This document shows positions 1-6,011 of a stretch of 10,901 bases of DNA, in pieces. A model generated the notes under the pieces. The model was not told where the DNA came from and ran no database searches. It was given only the letters and a program-made list of their open reading frames with translations. The DNA is from a bacterium UBA4883 (GTDB lineage: Bacteria; Bacillota; Clostridia; Oscillospirales; Acutalibacteraceae): NCBI GenBank assembly GCA_002399225.1, contig DHDF01000058.1, positions 1 to 10,901 on the forward strand. Direction: 5' to 3'. A program made the position numbers and the translations under genes. Within the stretch, counting starts at the first letter, position 1. Each line of letters begins with the position of its first letter.

Positions 1-1529
1 TAACTTTCTATCTGGACGACTTTGGGGGGCAAGTCAATATCACACCCACCATATATATTGTCACCTGCCGCTAATACTGTGCCATCTTTTTTCAATCCGA
101 CAGCCCTATAAAATTGTGCTGATATTTGAGAAATATTTGTCCAAGCACTAATCGAATTTTTTATATCAGACAAATATTGAGACCAAAAAGGGTCTGCTGA
201 TTGATTCATTTCTTGAATTGACTTATCATTTATTGTAGAAATTACTGATCCATCTGTCTTTAATCCGACGATAAAACATTCTCCATTAGCAATTTCCTTT
301 ATATTTGCCCAAGCTTTTATATTCTCAAGTCCAGTATCTTTCGAATAGTACTTAAAACTATTATTACCCGCAAAACAGACAGTTCCATCATTTTTCAGTC
401 CGGCAGTATAGCCATTATCAGTTATAACAGAAATAATGTTTTTCCATCCTTTAACATTATACTGTCCACAATCATCCGTATTTCCTGCTGACAATAATGT
501 ACCATCACTTTTGATCCCAACTGTATGAAATGTTCCGGCTGCTAGCAGATTTTGCAACCTATTCTGAGCTAACTGAGCATATTTGCTACTATCTTTATAA
601 TTCCCGATTTTACGGAACAAGGGAATTGACTTTCTGTTATCTGTAGAATTATAAAGCGATAACGCTGTTTTGTAAGTATTTTCTTCCTTTTGTAATAGTT
701 CGTTATGTGCCTCTTCGGCCTGTTTCTGCTGAATTATTGAATGAACCGAAAATATAGATATTCCTACTACTATAAGAAGGACGGCAAAAACAGCAAACTT
801 TCTAAGCTTCTTCCTAAATTTTTCATTCCGCTGTTGACGTAACTTTCTTGCCTCTTCAAGCTTGCTTTCTGCTTCAATTTTCTGTGTCTCAAGCTGTTTA
901 TGATATTTTTGCAGAGACTCAAGTAAAAAGTCTTTGTTAATAATCCTTAGTTGAGTGCTTCTATCTCTGCCACACCTTACACAATGGCCTTGATTATTGG
1001 TATTCATCTTACCGCAGGAACAAAGCCAATTATCATCTAATTCTTTCGGAATATAAATTAGAGGAAATGAGTCGTTATAATCTTCATGTACTCTATTCAA
1101 TTCATTGACCAAGTTATCAGGCCAATCAGTAATACTTTCCCTATCAGGAATAGGAAGTTCTTTATCTTCAACGGCTGCTATTGCACCATCCTCAAACATC
1201 ACTTTACTAAAATGTATATGTACTTTTCTAATCCGCTTATCTGGCAAATAAATAGGGTTTTGTTCCCCAAATGTAGTATGAGGAACCTGCTTCAAATCCT
1301 GATAAAAAAATTGAAATTCCGTACATAGTGACTCACCCATTTCATCAAAACCATCAATTAGAAGATGGACTGACTTAATGTGCTTATCGGAAATATTGCA
1401 AAGTTTTAATTGCAATAAAATTTTTCCTGTACTATTGTCGAATAAGATTGCACCTTTAATCCATTCAACAGGACTATCGGGATTCCATGTATCTGGCTCT
1501 ACAGTTGTAAGACGTTTGAATCTTTTCAT
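1..1529 (-). CDS. Zinc-ribbon, single-pass membrane protein with RCC1-type repeats (3' end outside window)
   Basis: The in-window part is 509 residues from the ATG at 1529, preceded by a GAAGGTG ribosome binding site; the C terminus lies beyond base 1. Visible layout: an unrecognised mostly beta-looking N-terminal domain (about 1-160), a CxC...CxxC zinc ribbon (C170, C172, C183, C186), a charged coiled-coil-like helix (about 200-243), one transmembrane segment (about 244-266), a helical stretch (about 272-325) of the kind with a 'GNYKDS' motif often found between membrane anchor and repeats, then RCC1/beta-propeller-like repeats from about 330 to the edge. The repeats are recognised by recurring 'GLKxDGTV' strands (near 337-344, 377-384, 422-429, 478-485). 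Inference: the ribbon end is cytoplasmic and the propeller is outside, or the reverse; sequence alone does not settle this. It follows the small membrane gene by 17 bases, so the two are probably co-transcribed. The role is unknown; a sensing or scaffold role is only a guess. The gene is A+T-rich, unlike the genes right of 2.6 kb. Confidence 0.85.
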   Translation of the reverse strand, partial: MKRFKRLTTVEPDTWNPDSPVEWIKGAILFDNSTGKILLQLKLCNISDKHIKSVHLLIDGFDEMGESLCTEFQFFYQDLKQVPHTTFGEQNPIYLPDKRIRKVHIHFSKVMFEDGAIAAVEDKELPIPDRESITDWPDNLVNELNRVHEDYNDSFPLIYIPKELDDNWLCSCGKMNTNNQGHCVRCGRDRSTQLRIINKDFLLESLQKYHKQLETQKIEAESKLEEARKLRQQRNEKFRKKLRKFAVFAVLLIVVGISIFSVHSIIQQKQAEEAHNELLQKEENTYKTALSLYNSTDNRKSIPLFRKIGNYKDSSKYAQLAQNRLQNLLAAGTFHTVGIKSDGTLLSAGNTDDCGQYNVKGWKNIISVITDNGYTAGLKNDGTVCFAGNNSFKYYSKDTGLENIKAWANIKEIANGECFIVGLKTDGSVISTINDKSIQEMNQSADPFWSQYLSDIKNSISAWTNISQISAQFYRAVGLKKDGTVLAAGDNIYGGCDIDLPPKVVQIES

Positions 1530-1546
1530 TATACATTCACCTTCAT

Positions 1547-1924
1547 TCATTCCAGCGGCGGCAATGATGTTGATTCTGGCGTGTCATCGTGTTTAGCTTC
1601 AATGTTATTCAGATTCTCTTTTTTATAATGTAAAACTATACCTAAGCCAGCAAAGATTGATCCACAAATAAACGTCATACTTCCGATTGTTATGTAGCCA
1701 ACGAAATATTCCGAATTGATAATATAGTTATAAGCGTCTCCACCAACATAAGCATTGCGGCTTAGGCTGGAATCTGTAGTATTGCTATAATAATTGTTTT
1801 TCTTATCAAATCCTTTGTAAAAAAATACACAACCGATAATGACTAGGATTGCCGCTCCGCTGTACTCAATATGTAAACATATGTAGTGTATGAACACTAC
1901 TATTTGCAGGGTAAAATTATACAT
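1547..1924 (-). CDS. Small two-helix membrane protein, function unknown
   Basis: 125 residues if read from the ATG at 1924. Two hydrophobic segments (about 22-38 and 73-100) flank a polar loop containing the motif GGDAYNYIINSEYFVGY (61-77); the tail is acidic and ends in PPLE. I recognise no characterised family; the motif resembles small uncharacterised Firmicute membrane proteins. The start is uncertain: the ATG at 1924 has no ribosome binding site and overlaps a TATAAT box on the same strand (1917-1922), so a transcript from that promoter would begin near 1910. An in-frame GTG at 1897 is a possible start but also lacks a clear ribosome binding site. The gene ends 17 bases before the zinc-ribbon/RCC1 gene and probably forms an operon with it, suggesting that the two proteins act together in the membrane (inference). 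Confidence 0.65.
   Translation of the reverse strand: MYNFTLQIVVFIHYICLHIEYSGAAILVIIGCVFFYKGFDKKNNYYSNTTDSSLSRNAYVGGDAYNYIINSEYFVGYITIGSMTFICGSIFAGLGIVLHYKKENLNNIEAKHDDTPESTSLPPLE
1883..1900. promoter_or_regulatory. Inverted repeat, candidate operator of the ribbon-helix-helix protein
   Basis: Perfect 7-base arms GTAGTGT (1883-1889) and ACACTAC (1894-1900) are separated by four bases. Just left of it, ATGTAAACATATGT (1871-1884) contains the palindrome ACATATGT. The site lies next to the divergent promoter region and to the gene of a small DNA-binding protein of a family that typically binds short inverted or direct repeats and often represses its own locus. Binding is inferred, not shown. 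Confidence 0.4.
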
Positions 1925-1945
1925 GGTGATATGAATGGATGATAA
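1917..1945 (-). promoter_or_regulatory. Predicted sigma-A-type promoter for the membrane-protein pair
   Basis: On the minus strand a TTATCA box (1940-1945) is followed after 17 bases by a perfect TATAAT (1917-1922). The -35 box matches TTGACA at four of six positions. It points into the membrane-protein gene, overlaps the start codon of the divergent ribbon-helix-helix gene (1935), and implies a transcription start near 1910. Confidence 0.5.
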
Positions 1946-2129
1946 TTTTGTAGTGCGTCCACGTAAATCTTATGGTAAAAGCACCGTCGTATCTGCAAGG
2001 CTCCCTAATGATCTTCTCAAGGGATTAGATACTGTCTGTACTAAAACTGGACGTTCTCACAATGAACTAATTACTATGTGTATAGAATATGCGTTACAAA
2101 GAATCAAGATAATTGACGAGAAAGATTAA
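1935..2129 (+). CDS. Ribbon-helix-helix (CopG/Arc-like) DNA-binding protein
   Basis: 64 residues. The segment STVVSARLPNDLLKGLD (about 16-32) fits the beta strand and start of helix A of the ribbon-helix-helix fold, and GRSHNELITMCIEYAL (about 39-54) fits the turn and helix B with the usual small/polar turn residues. The N terminus is basic (RPRKSYGK). The full protein is about the size of a stand-alone ribbon-helix-helix repressor. A GGTGA motif at 1925-1929 sits five bases before the ATG. It is divergent from the membrane-protein gene, whose annotated start is only 10 bases away, so it could control that operon. There is no toxin-like partner next to it, so a toxin-antitoxin reading is not supported. 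Function as a local transcription regulator is inferred from fold and placement. Confidence 0.8.
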   Translation: MDDNFVVRPRKSYGKSTVVSARLPNDLLKGLDTVCTKTGRSHNELITMCIEYALQRIKIIDEKD

Positions 2130-2140
2130 AGTGCTATAAT
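2113..2140 (+). promoter_or_regulatory. Near-consensus sigma-A promoter reading into an ORF-free stretch
   Basis: TTGACG (2113-2118), 16-base spacer, TATAAT (2135-2140). It overlaps the last codons and stop of the ribbon-helix-helix gene and points away from it, into the 2141-2618 interval where no convincing protein is encoded. It matches the consensus more closely than any other plus-strand pair I noticed in the left part. Confidence 0.5.
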
Positions 2141-2249
2141 AAAAACAAAATATGTGGTATGTAAATTCCTTTGAACCAGCTCAAAAATGAGCAAAAGGGT
2201 CTTGGAAAATGCCCACCCCTTAGGGGAATCTATATATTCGTTTGCCTTA

Positions 2250-2263
2250 CGTCAAATTTGACG
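2250..2263. repeat. Perfect 14-bp palindrome CGTCAAATTTGACG
   Basis: Perfectly self-complementary and centred on CAAATTTG. It lies 49 bases (centre to centre) from a second palindrome with the same eight-base core. It could be a dimeric regulator site; the binder is unknown. Confidence 0.6.
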
Positions 2264-2297
2264 CACCTTAAAATTTCAAGCAAGATATTAAAAGATT

Positions 2298-2313
2298 ATT
2301 GCAAATTTGCAAT
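2298..2313. repeat. Perfect 16-bp palindrome ATTGCAAATTTGCAAT
   Basis: Perfectly self-complementary, sharing the CAAATTTG core with the palindrome at 2250-2263 but with different flanks. The spacing of 49 bases is a little under five helical turns. The function is unknown. Confidence 0.6.
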
Positions 2314-2533
2314 TCTCAATCATGTTTATTCCCTTATTAAAATTAGATGAATTTGCCATAAAACTTTTAAGGGTTATAGTTTACCACCCATGCCATTAAA
2401 ATTAAAAATCATATGTTATTATTACTGCTTATAAAACAGCGCATATGCTTTTGTAATTGTCTACAACCTTGATAGAGTTTGTCAGACTTGCTGAACCTTT
2501 ACCAAGCTTTGCATAGTCTTAGGCTGTAAATCT

Positions 2534-2595
2534 AAAAAAACTCCCTTACTTTAAGGATAGAAATCAAAATTCATATCCAATAAAGCAAGGGAGTT
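2534..2595 (-). terminator. Rho-independent terminator of spo0A
   Basis: On the minus strand the arms AACTCCCTT...(2587-2595) and AAGGGAGTT (2539-2547) pair perfectly over nine bases, then continue imperfectly (TAAAG/CTTTA and ATCC/GGAT) into a long stem. A run of seven T (2534-2540), whose first bases overlap the stem base, follows. It lies 24 bases after the spo0A stop. Confidence 0.85.
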
Positions 2596-2618
2596 GATTT
2601 TCATTAAAAAGTTTAGGT

Positions 2619-3404
2619 TTACGCTGTCTTCATGTGCAGCCTGAGCCTGTCTGAGATCATGGCAATAAATTCGGAATTGGTCGGTTTGCCGCGGGTGTTG
2701 TGGATCGTATAGCCGAAATAGGAATTCAAAATATCCACATCGCCGCGGTCCCAGGCTACTTCAATTGCATGGCGAATCGCCCTTTCCACTCGAGACGCCG
2801 TCGTGTTGTACTTTTTCGCCACGCTGGGATAGAGCTGCTTGGTCACCGCATTGATAATATCAGGAGTCTCAATCGCCATAATAATGGAATCGCGCAGATA
2901 GTGATAGCCTTTAATGTGTGCCGGCACTCCAATCTGATGGAGGATTTCCGTCACCTGGATTTCGAGCGACGGCTCTTGCTTCTGCTGAGGTGCCTGCATC
3001 TTTCCCTGCGCATTTGCGTCAAATCCACTCATGGTACACAGCTGAACCACACGGTCGGCCAAATCGGAAGCATCAAAAGGGCAAACGGCAAAATATGCCG
3101 CCCCGGACATCATAACTTCCCGTTCGAGGGTAGGACTTGTAAAACTGGAAACAATCACAAAAAGGGGTTTTGTCCCGGGAACCTTCGCCCGAATTGCTTT
3201 CATCACACCGATACCGTCCAGCCTTGGCATAAACAAATTGGCAAGCACAGCATCGGGATGGAGCGCTTCTATTTTTTCCATCAGCTTCATACCATCCTTC
3301 TGTGTATAACTTACTTCCAAGCCAGAACTTTCAAAAACTCGACCGTAGTCGTTGTGAAACTCTACCGTGTCATTCGCTATGAGCAATTTTATACGTTTTT
3401 CCAT
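2619..3404 (-). CDS. spo0A: Spo0A, sporulation master regulator, with degenerate receiver domain
   Basis: 261 residues, close to the 267 of the Bacillus protein. Residues 146-261 are a clear Spo0A DNA-binding domain: the helix-turn-helix segment [18 protein letters not shown] and the C-terminal [17 protein letters not shown] are almost as in Bacillus. Residues 1-123 have the receiver fold, but the phosphorylation pocket is changed: the usual Asp-Asp pair is N11-D12, the phospho-acceptor aspartate is N56 (context AVLANLFMP), the switch Thr is S86, and the conserved Lys before Pro-Phe-Asp is C108 (AVCPFD). I checked these codons in the DNA (AAT, AAT, TGC), so they are not reading-frame artefacts. 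In known members phosphorylation at this Asp drives dimerisation and binding to 0A boxes; this copy probably cannot be activated that way (inference). The ATG is preceded by AGGGGG at good spacing. It sits downstream of spoIVB, the usual Clostridia/Bacilli order. Confidence 0.95.
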   Translation of the reverse strand: MEKRIKLLIANDTVEFHNDYGRVFESSGLEVSYTQKDGMKLMEKIEALHPDAVLANLFMPRLDGIGVMKAIRAKVPGTKPLFVIVSSFTSPTLEREVMMSGAAYFAVCPFDASDLADRVVQLCTMSGFDANAQGKMQAPQQKQEPSLEIQVTEILHQIGVPAHIKGYHYLRDSIIMAIETPDIINAVTKQLYPSVAKKYNTTASRVERAIRHAIEVAWDRGDVDILNSYFGYTIHNTRGKPTNSEFIAMISDRLRLHMKTA

Positions 3405-3438
3405 ATTTTGATCCCCCTAATTGATTTATTATAGCCAT

Positions 3439-3467
3439 ATAATACCATATATTGGTAAAAATGGCAA
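3439..3467 (-). promoter_or_regulatory. Predicted sigma-A promoter of spo0A
   Basis: Minus-strand TTGCCA (3462-3467), 17-base spacer, TATTAT (3439-3444), about 35 bases before the spo0A ATG. It suggests spo0A is transcribed on its own as well as from spoIVB read-through. I saw no clear 0A box (TGTCGAA) in the 107-base intergenic region. Confidence 0.6.
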
Positions 3468-3511
3468 TACATTGATAACATTTTTTTTGCTTTAAGGGGA
3501 ATTTTTTCTGT

Positions 3512-4738
3512 TTAAGACGCCTTTAAACGTTGCGCAGAAGAAAGAGCCTGCGTTTCTGACAGCATATTCTCCGCAAAGACTCCATAGCCACGCGTCGGAT
3601 CATTGACAAAAACATGAGTAACTGCGCCGACCAGTTTGCCGTCCTGCAAGATGGGACTTCCGCTCATTCCCTGGACGATGCCGCCCGTCTGGGGAAGCAG
3701 TCTCTCGTCGGTAATATGGAGAACCATGTTTTTGCTGCGCAGTTGGTCTCTGTAATCGATTCTTTCTATTTCTGCGTCATAGTATCTGGGTTTTCCGCCG
3801 TCTATGGTTGTCAGAATTTTTACTCTGCCGGTCTTGACATCCTGTTTCATAGCAACCTTAACCGCACAGCCCGTCGGGGCGCTGTTTAAATGGCCGTAAA
3901 CCCCGTCGGTAATATTGGCCGTCAGTTTGCCCATCGCATTACTGCCTGCAAAGTATCCCCGCAGTTCACCGGGCTTTCCTTTCAGGCCTTTTGTTACGCC
4001 GTTGATGTTGACCGGGACAATATCGCCGCTTAAAAGCGGCATCAGTTCACTTGTATCGGAATCGCAAATTCCATGCCCCAAGCCTGCAAAACTTTTTGTA
4101 GACGGGTCATAATAAGTCAGGGTGCCAATGCCCGCCGTACTGTCACGCACCCAAAGTCCGGCTTTGTAAAGTCCGTCGGTTTCCGACCGGACCGGATGAA
4201 GAATCACCGTAGAAACGGCGCCATCGCGGCGAATGGATAATTTCAGGCTTTTTCCGCCACAGTTTTCCACATCCTTTGCCACTTCGCTGTTGGTGTTGAC
4301 TTCTTTGCCGTTCACGTCGGTAATCACATCCCCGATTTTCAGCCCTGCCTGCGCGGCAGGATTGACGGATCCGGAGGAAGTTTGAATATCCGCCAGCCCT
4401 ACAATAACCACGCCGTTTGTAAACATTTTAATCCCAAACGGCGTTCCGCAGGGCACGACGCAGGTCTGGTCAACAATGCTGACATCTACGGACTTAATCG
4501 GAATCAGATGATAGAGCATCATGGTTCCCTGGTACGTTTTCGGATAAGGAACATTCTTGCTGGCTGTTACATCGTTGCTGCCTACCACCTTGATCGCCCC
4601 GGAAAGCCACTCCAGATGGTTTCCGTTGATTACGGTGTAGGAATTGGGAGTAAAGTAATCCGCCGTTAAAAGTACTGTCGCCAGCAAAAGTTCCAGTACG
4701 GCAGCGGATGCGGTTAGCATTGAAATAATTTTTTTCAA
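3512..4738 (-). CDS. spoIVB: SpoIVB, sporulation signalling serine peptidase (PDZ + S55 domain)
   Basis: 408 residues from the TTG at 4738. In Bacillus, SpoIVB is made in the forespore, crosses its inner membrane and cleaves SpoIVFA to trigger pro-sigma-K processing. Seen here (numbered from TTG): an N-terminal signal/anchor helix (about 6-28), a PDZ-like domain (about 100-180, with GLKIGDVITDVNGKEV), and the S55 peptidase domain. The catalytic triad looks complete: His222 in GLGHGI, Asp344 in HITDERLL and Ser359 in VQGMSGSP. The start is chosen because AAGGGAGGTG sits six bases before this TTG, whereas the in-frame ATG at 4777 lies upstream of that site, within the first arm of a hairpin, and has no ribosome binding site of its own. 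No recN-like gene lies upstream, unlike the common order. No convincing sigma-G/F promoter could be picked by eye. Confidence 0.95.
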   Translation of the reverse strand: MKKIISMLTASAAVLELLLATVLLTADYFTPNSYTVINGNHLEWLSGAIKVVGSNDVTASKNVPYPKTYQGTMMLYHLIPIKSVDVSIVDQTCVVPCGTPFGIKMFTNGVVIVGLADIQTSSGSVNPAAQAGLKIGDVITDVNGKEVNTNSEVAKDVENCGGKSLKLSIRRDGAVSTVILHPVRSETDGLYKAGLWVRDSTAGIGTLTYYDPSTKSFAGLGHGICDSDTSELMPLLSGDIVPVNINGVTKGLKGKPGELRGYFAGSNAMGKLTANITDGVYGHLNSAPTGCAVKVAMKQDVKTGRVKILTTIDGGKPRYYDAEIERIDYRDQLRSKNMVLHITDERLLPQTGGIVQGMSGSPILQDGKLVGAVTHVFVNDPTRGYGVFAENMLSETQALSSAQRLKAS

Positions 4739-4744
4739 AATTTC

Positions 4745-4786
4745 ACCTCCCTTGCGCCGCACTATTACTCTGCTCACAAGGGAGGT
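4745..4786. promoter_or_regulatory. Inverted repeat enclosing the spoIVB ribosome binding site
   Basis: Ten-base perfect arms (4745-4754 and 4777-4786) flank a 22-base loop. In the spoIVB mRNA the second arm is CAAGGGAGGT, which is the whole ribosome binding site, so folding would hide it and could hold back translation. Read on the plus strand the same repeat is followed by TTTTTT (4786-4791) and looks like a terminator, but there is no plus-strand gene before it. Both readings are inference from the repeat. Confidence 0.55.
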
Positions 4787-4947
4787 TTTTTATGTTGTCA
4801 ATTCTGTTTTATTTTTCCAGATAATAGAAAAGGAAGCAGGTTTTCACCATTCGGCTCCAACCGTGCCGGATATTGCATAAGGTGGAACAATTTTATTGGA
4901 ATGGAAATGTATAATCGGCGTTCTGTGCGGCATTTTAAAAAACCTTT

Positions 4948-5178
4948 TTATTCGCTCCCCCTGTGAGCCTCTGGCAAATTCCATTCCTCTTTTTGCCAGA
5001 GGTATACACAGATCCTCCGCTTTGCGGCCTTCACTTCGATTTTCTCTTCAATGGCCAGTCTTTGAATCATCTGCACTTTAGAGATCGTTCTTTTTTCTTC
5101 CGAAAGTTTCATTTTTTGAATCAGATCCAGCCGAAGCAGGGCGACATTTCCATGCACGCCGCCGCTTTTTGCGGGCAC
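4948..5178 (-). CDS. Doubtful small ORF, possible hypothetical protein or gene remnant
   Basis: 76 residues if started at the GTG at 5178; a shorter reading from an internal ATG (about residue 23, near 5112) begins MKLSEEKRTISK. The sequence is rich in Lys, Glu and Arg, helix-like, and its codons resemble neighbouring genes, which argues for coding. Against this, neither start has a ribosome binding site and I recognise no family. It ends 210 bases before the spoIVB start. It could be a decayed gene. The antisense ORFs over the same stretch are less protein-like. Confidence 0.3.
   Translation of the reverse strand: MPAKSGGVHGNVALLRLDLIQKMKLSEEKRTISKVQMIQRLAIEEKIEVKAAKRRICVYLWQKEEWNLPEAHRGSE
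4968..5002. repeat. 11-bp perfect inverted repeat upstream of spoIVB
   Basis: CCTCTGGCAAA (4968-4978) and TTTGCCAGAGG (4992-5002) with a 13-base loop. No T-run follows directly on either strand, so it is not a typical terminator; on the minus strand a TTTTTT occurs only some 25 bases further on. Confidence 0.5.
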
Positions 5179-5200
5179 ACTAACGCAGGAGGTGAGAAAA

Positions 5201-5386
5201 GTGGATGCGAATTCCTATGGCGGTGATTTTGACTTTCCGGCCAGCGCAACCCTGCCTGTTAATCAGGATGCCGACGAACGTTATTTTTTATCCCTGCCGG
5301 AAGAAACACAGCGGAAACTTTTAAAGCAGAACACTTCCGAAAAAGCGTTTCACCAGGCACTGGAGCGCCTGCAGGAAACGGAATAA
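5201..5386 (+). CDS. Small hypothetical protein, 61 residues
   Basis: Start at the GTG at 5201, chosen because AGGAGGTG (5187-5194) is eight bases before it; the in-frame GTG at 5192 is inside that site. The protein begins MDANSYGGDFDFPASATL, then has a helical, charged C-terminal half (about 28-61, PEETQRKLLKQNTSEKAF). No signal peptide, membrane segment or cysteine is seen, and I do not recognise the family. It is a single-gene unit closed by a strong terminator and divergent from spoIVB, which would be compatible with a role in sporulation, but nothing in the sequence proves this. Confidence 0.65.
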   Translation: MDANSYGGDFDFPASATLPVNQDADERYFLSLPEETQRKLLKQNTSEKAFHQALERLQETE

Positions 5387-5411
5387 AAAAAGACGGGTAT
5401 CATAAAAGAAT

Positions 5412-5457
5412 CGGAATTCCTGTCCCGAAAAGGATAGGAGTTCCGGTCCTTTATTTT
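5412..5457 (+). terminator. Rho-independent terminator of the 61-residue gene
   Basis: 14-base arms (5412-5425 and 5432-5445), with two G-T-type mismatched pairs, enclose a six-base loop. A T-rich tail TCCTTTATTTTT follows. It starts 26 bases after the stop codon. Confidence 0.8.
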
Positions 5458-5462
5458 TCAGC

Positions 5463-5945
5463 AACTGCTTCAACAAGGAACTTCTGTGGGAGGTTCCAGA
5501 AGATGGCAAGTATCAGAAGAACCCCTTCAAAGGCAACATGGACCTCAACAAGCTTCAGAAATTGATCGATGAAGTCGGTCCTGAAAACGTCCCGATGATT
5601 TATACGACTATTACGAATCATACGGTATGCGGGCAGCCTGTCTCCATGGCCAACATTCGTGCGGTCAGCAAAATTGCTCACAAATATGAGATTCCTTATA
5701 TGCTGTATGCTGCTCGTTGGGCTGAAAACTGCTACTTTATCAAGACCAATGAGGATGGCTATGCTGACAAGTCTATCTTTGAAATTTCCAAGGAGTTATT
5801 CTCTTATTGTGACGGCTTCACTGCCAGCTTGAAAAAAGATGGACACGCCAATATGGGCGGTGTCTTGGCTTTCCGTGAAGTTGGAACCTTACGCGCCCAC
5901 AAAAAAATAATTTTTCTTTATCCGACATATTTAAAACTATTTTGA
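5463..5945 (+). pseudogene. Remnant of tryptophanase (beta-eliminating lyase)
   Basis: About 140 residues match the central part of tryptophanase/tyrosine phenol-lyase (tnaA/tpl): NPFKGNMDLNKLQKLIDEVG, the strand TTITNHTVCGQPVSMANIRA, the block ARWAENCYFIK, and the PLP-lysine block ASLKKDGHANMGG. Full enzymes have about 460 residues; here roughly the first third and the last 40 percent are gone. After AFRE (about 5880) the frame loses similarity and stops at 5943-5945. An in-frame ATG at 5538 exists, but a protein from it would lack most of the fold. The Asp that normally contacts the PLP ring nitrogen just before the Ala-Arg pair is a Tyr (MLYAARWAEN), a substitution expected to kill activity. 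No promoter or ribosome binding site precedes it; it begins right after a terminator. The VCGQPVSM form resembles clostridial tryptophanases more than tyrosine phenol-lyase; indole or phenol production cannot be inferred. Confidence 0.85.
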
Positions 5946-6011
5946 ACCAGACATACGGGAACGAGGCTTTCTGGAAGTTTGCTTCGATCAAAATCTGTTT
6001 TAGAATAAAAG

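Larger units (their letters stand above)
2130..2618. other. A+T-rich gene-free interval between accessory region and spo0A
   Basis: No ORF here looks like a gene. The longest suggestive reading is a 24-codon plus-strand frame starting at the ATG near 2187, without a ribosome binding site. The interval holds a short hairpin GCTC/GAGC (about 2179-2192), a CCCC-TTA-GGGG hairpin (about 2216-2225), two perfect palindromes (2250-2263 and 2298-2313) and, at the right end, the spo0A terminator. With the promoter at 2113-2140 it could encode a non-coding RNA, or it could be a decayed mobile-element boundary. Nothing in it identifies which. Confidence 0.6.

Noticed and set aside
1935..2129. Antitoxin of a toxin-antitoxin pair
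   Set aside because: The ribbon-helix-helix fold would fit, but no small toxin-like gene is adjacent on the same strand; downstream is gene-free and the divergent gene encodes a membrane protein.
2187..2261. 24-codon plus-strand ORF starting MSKRVLENAHPLG
   Set aside because: It has no ribosome binding site and overlaps hairpin and palindrome sequences; it is too short to support as a gene.
2700..3434. A 244-codon open frame on the plus strand
   Set aside because: It is antisense to spo0A, whose identity is certain; the translation shows no family features and no ribosome binding site.
4739..4777. ATG at 4777 as the start of spoIVB
   Set aside because: It would add 13 residues that include the translated ribosome binding site; the strong AGGGAGGTG fits the TTG at 4738 instead.
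5538..5945. A functional 135-residue gene
   Set aside because: It is the middle of a tryptophanase lacking both ends and a key PLP-pocket residue, with no ribosome binding site at the ATG.
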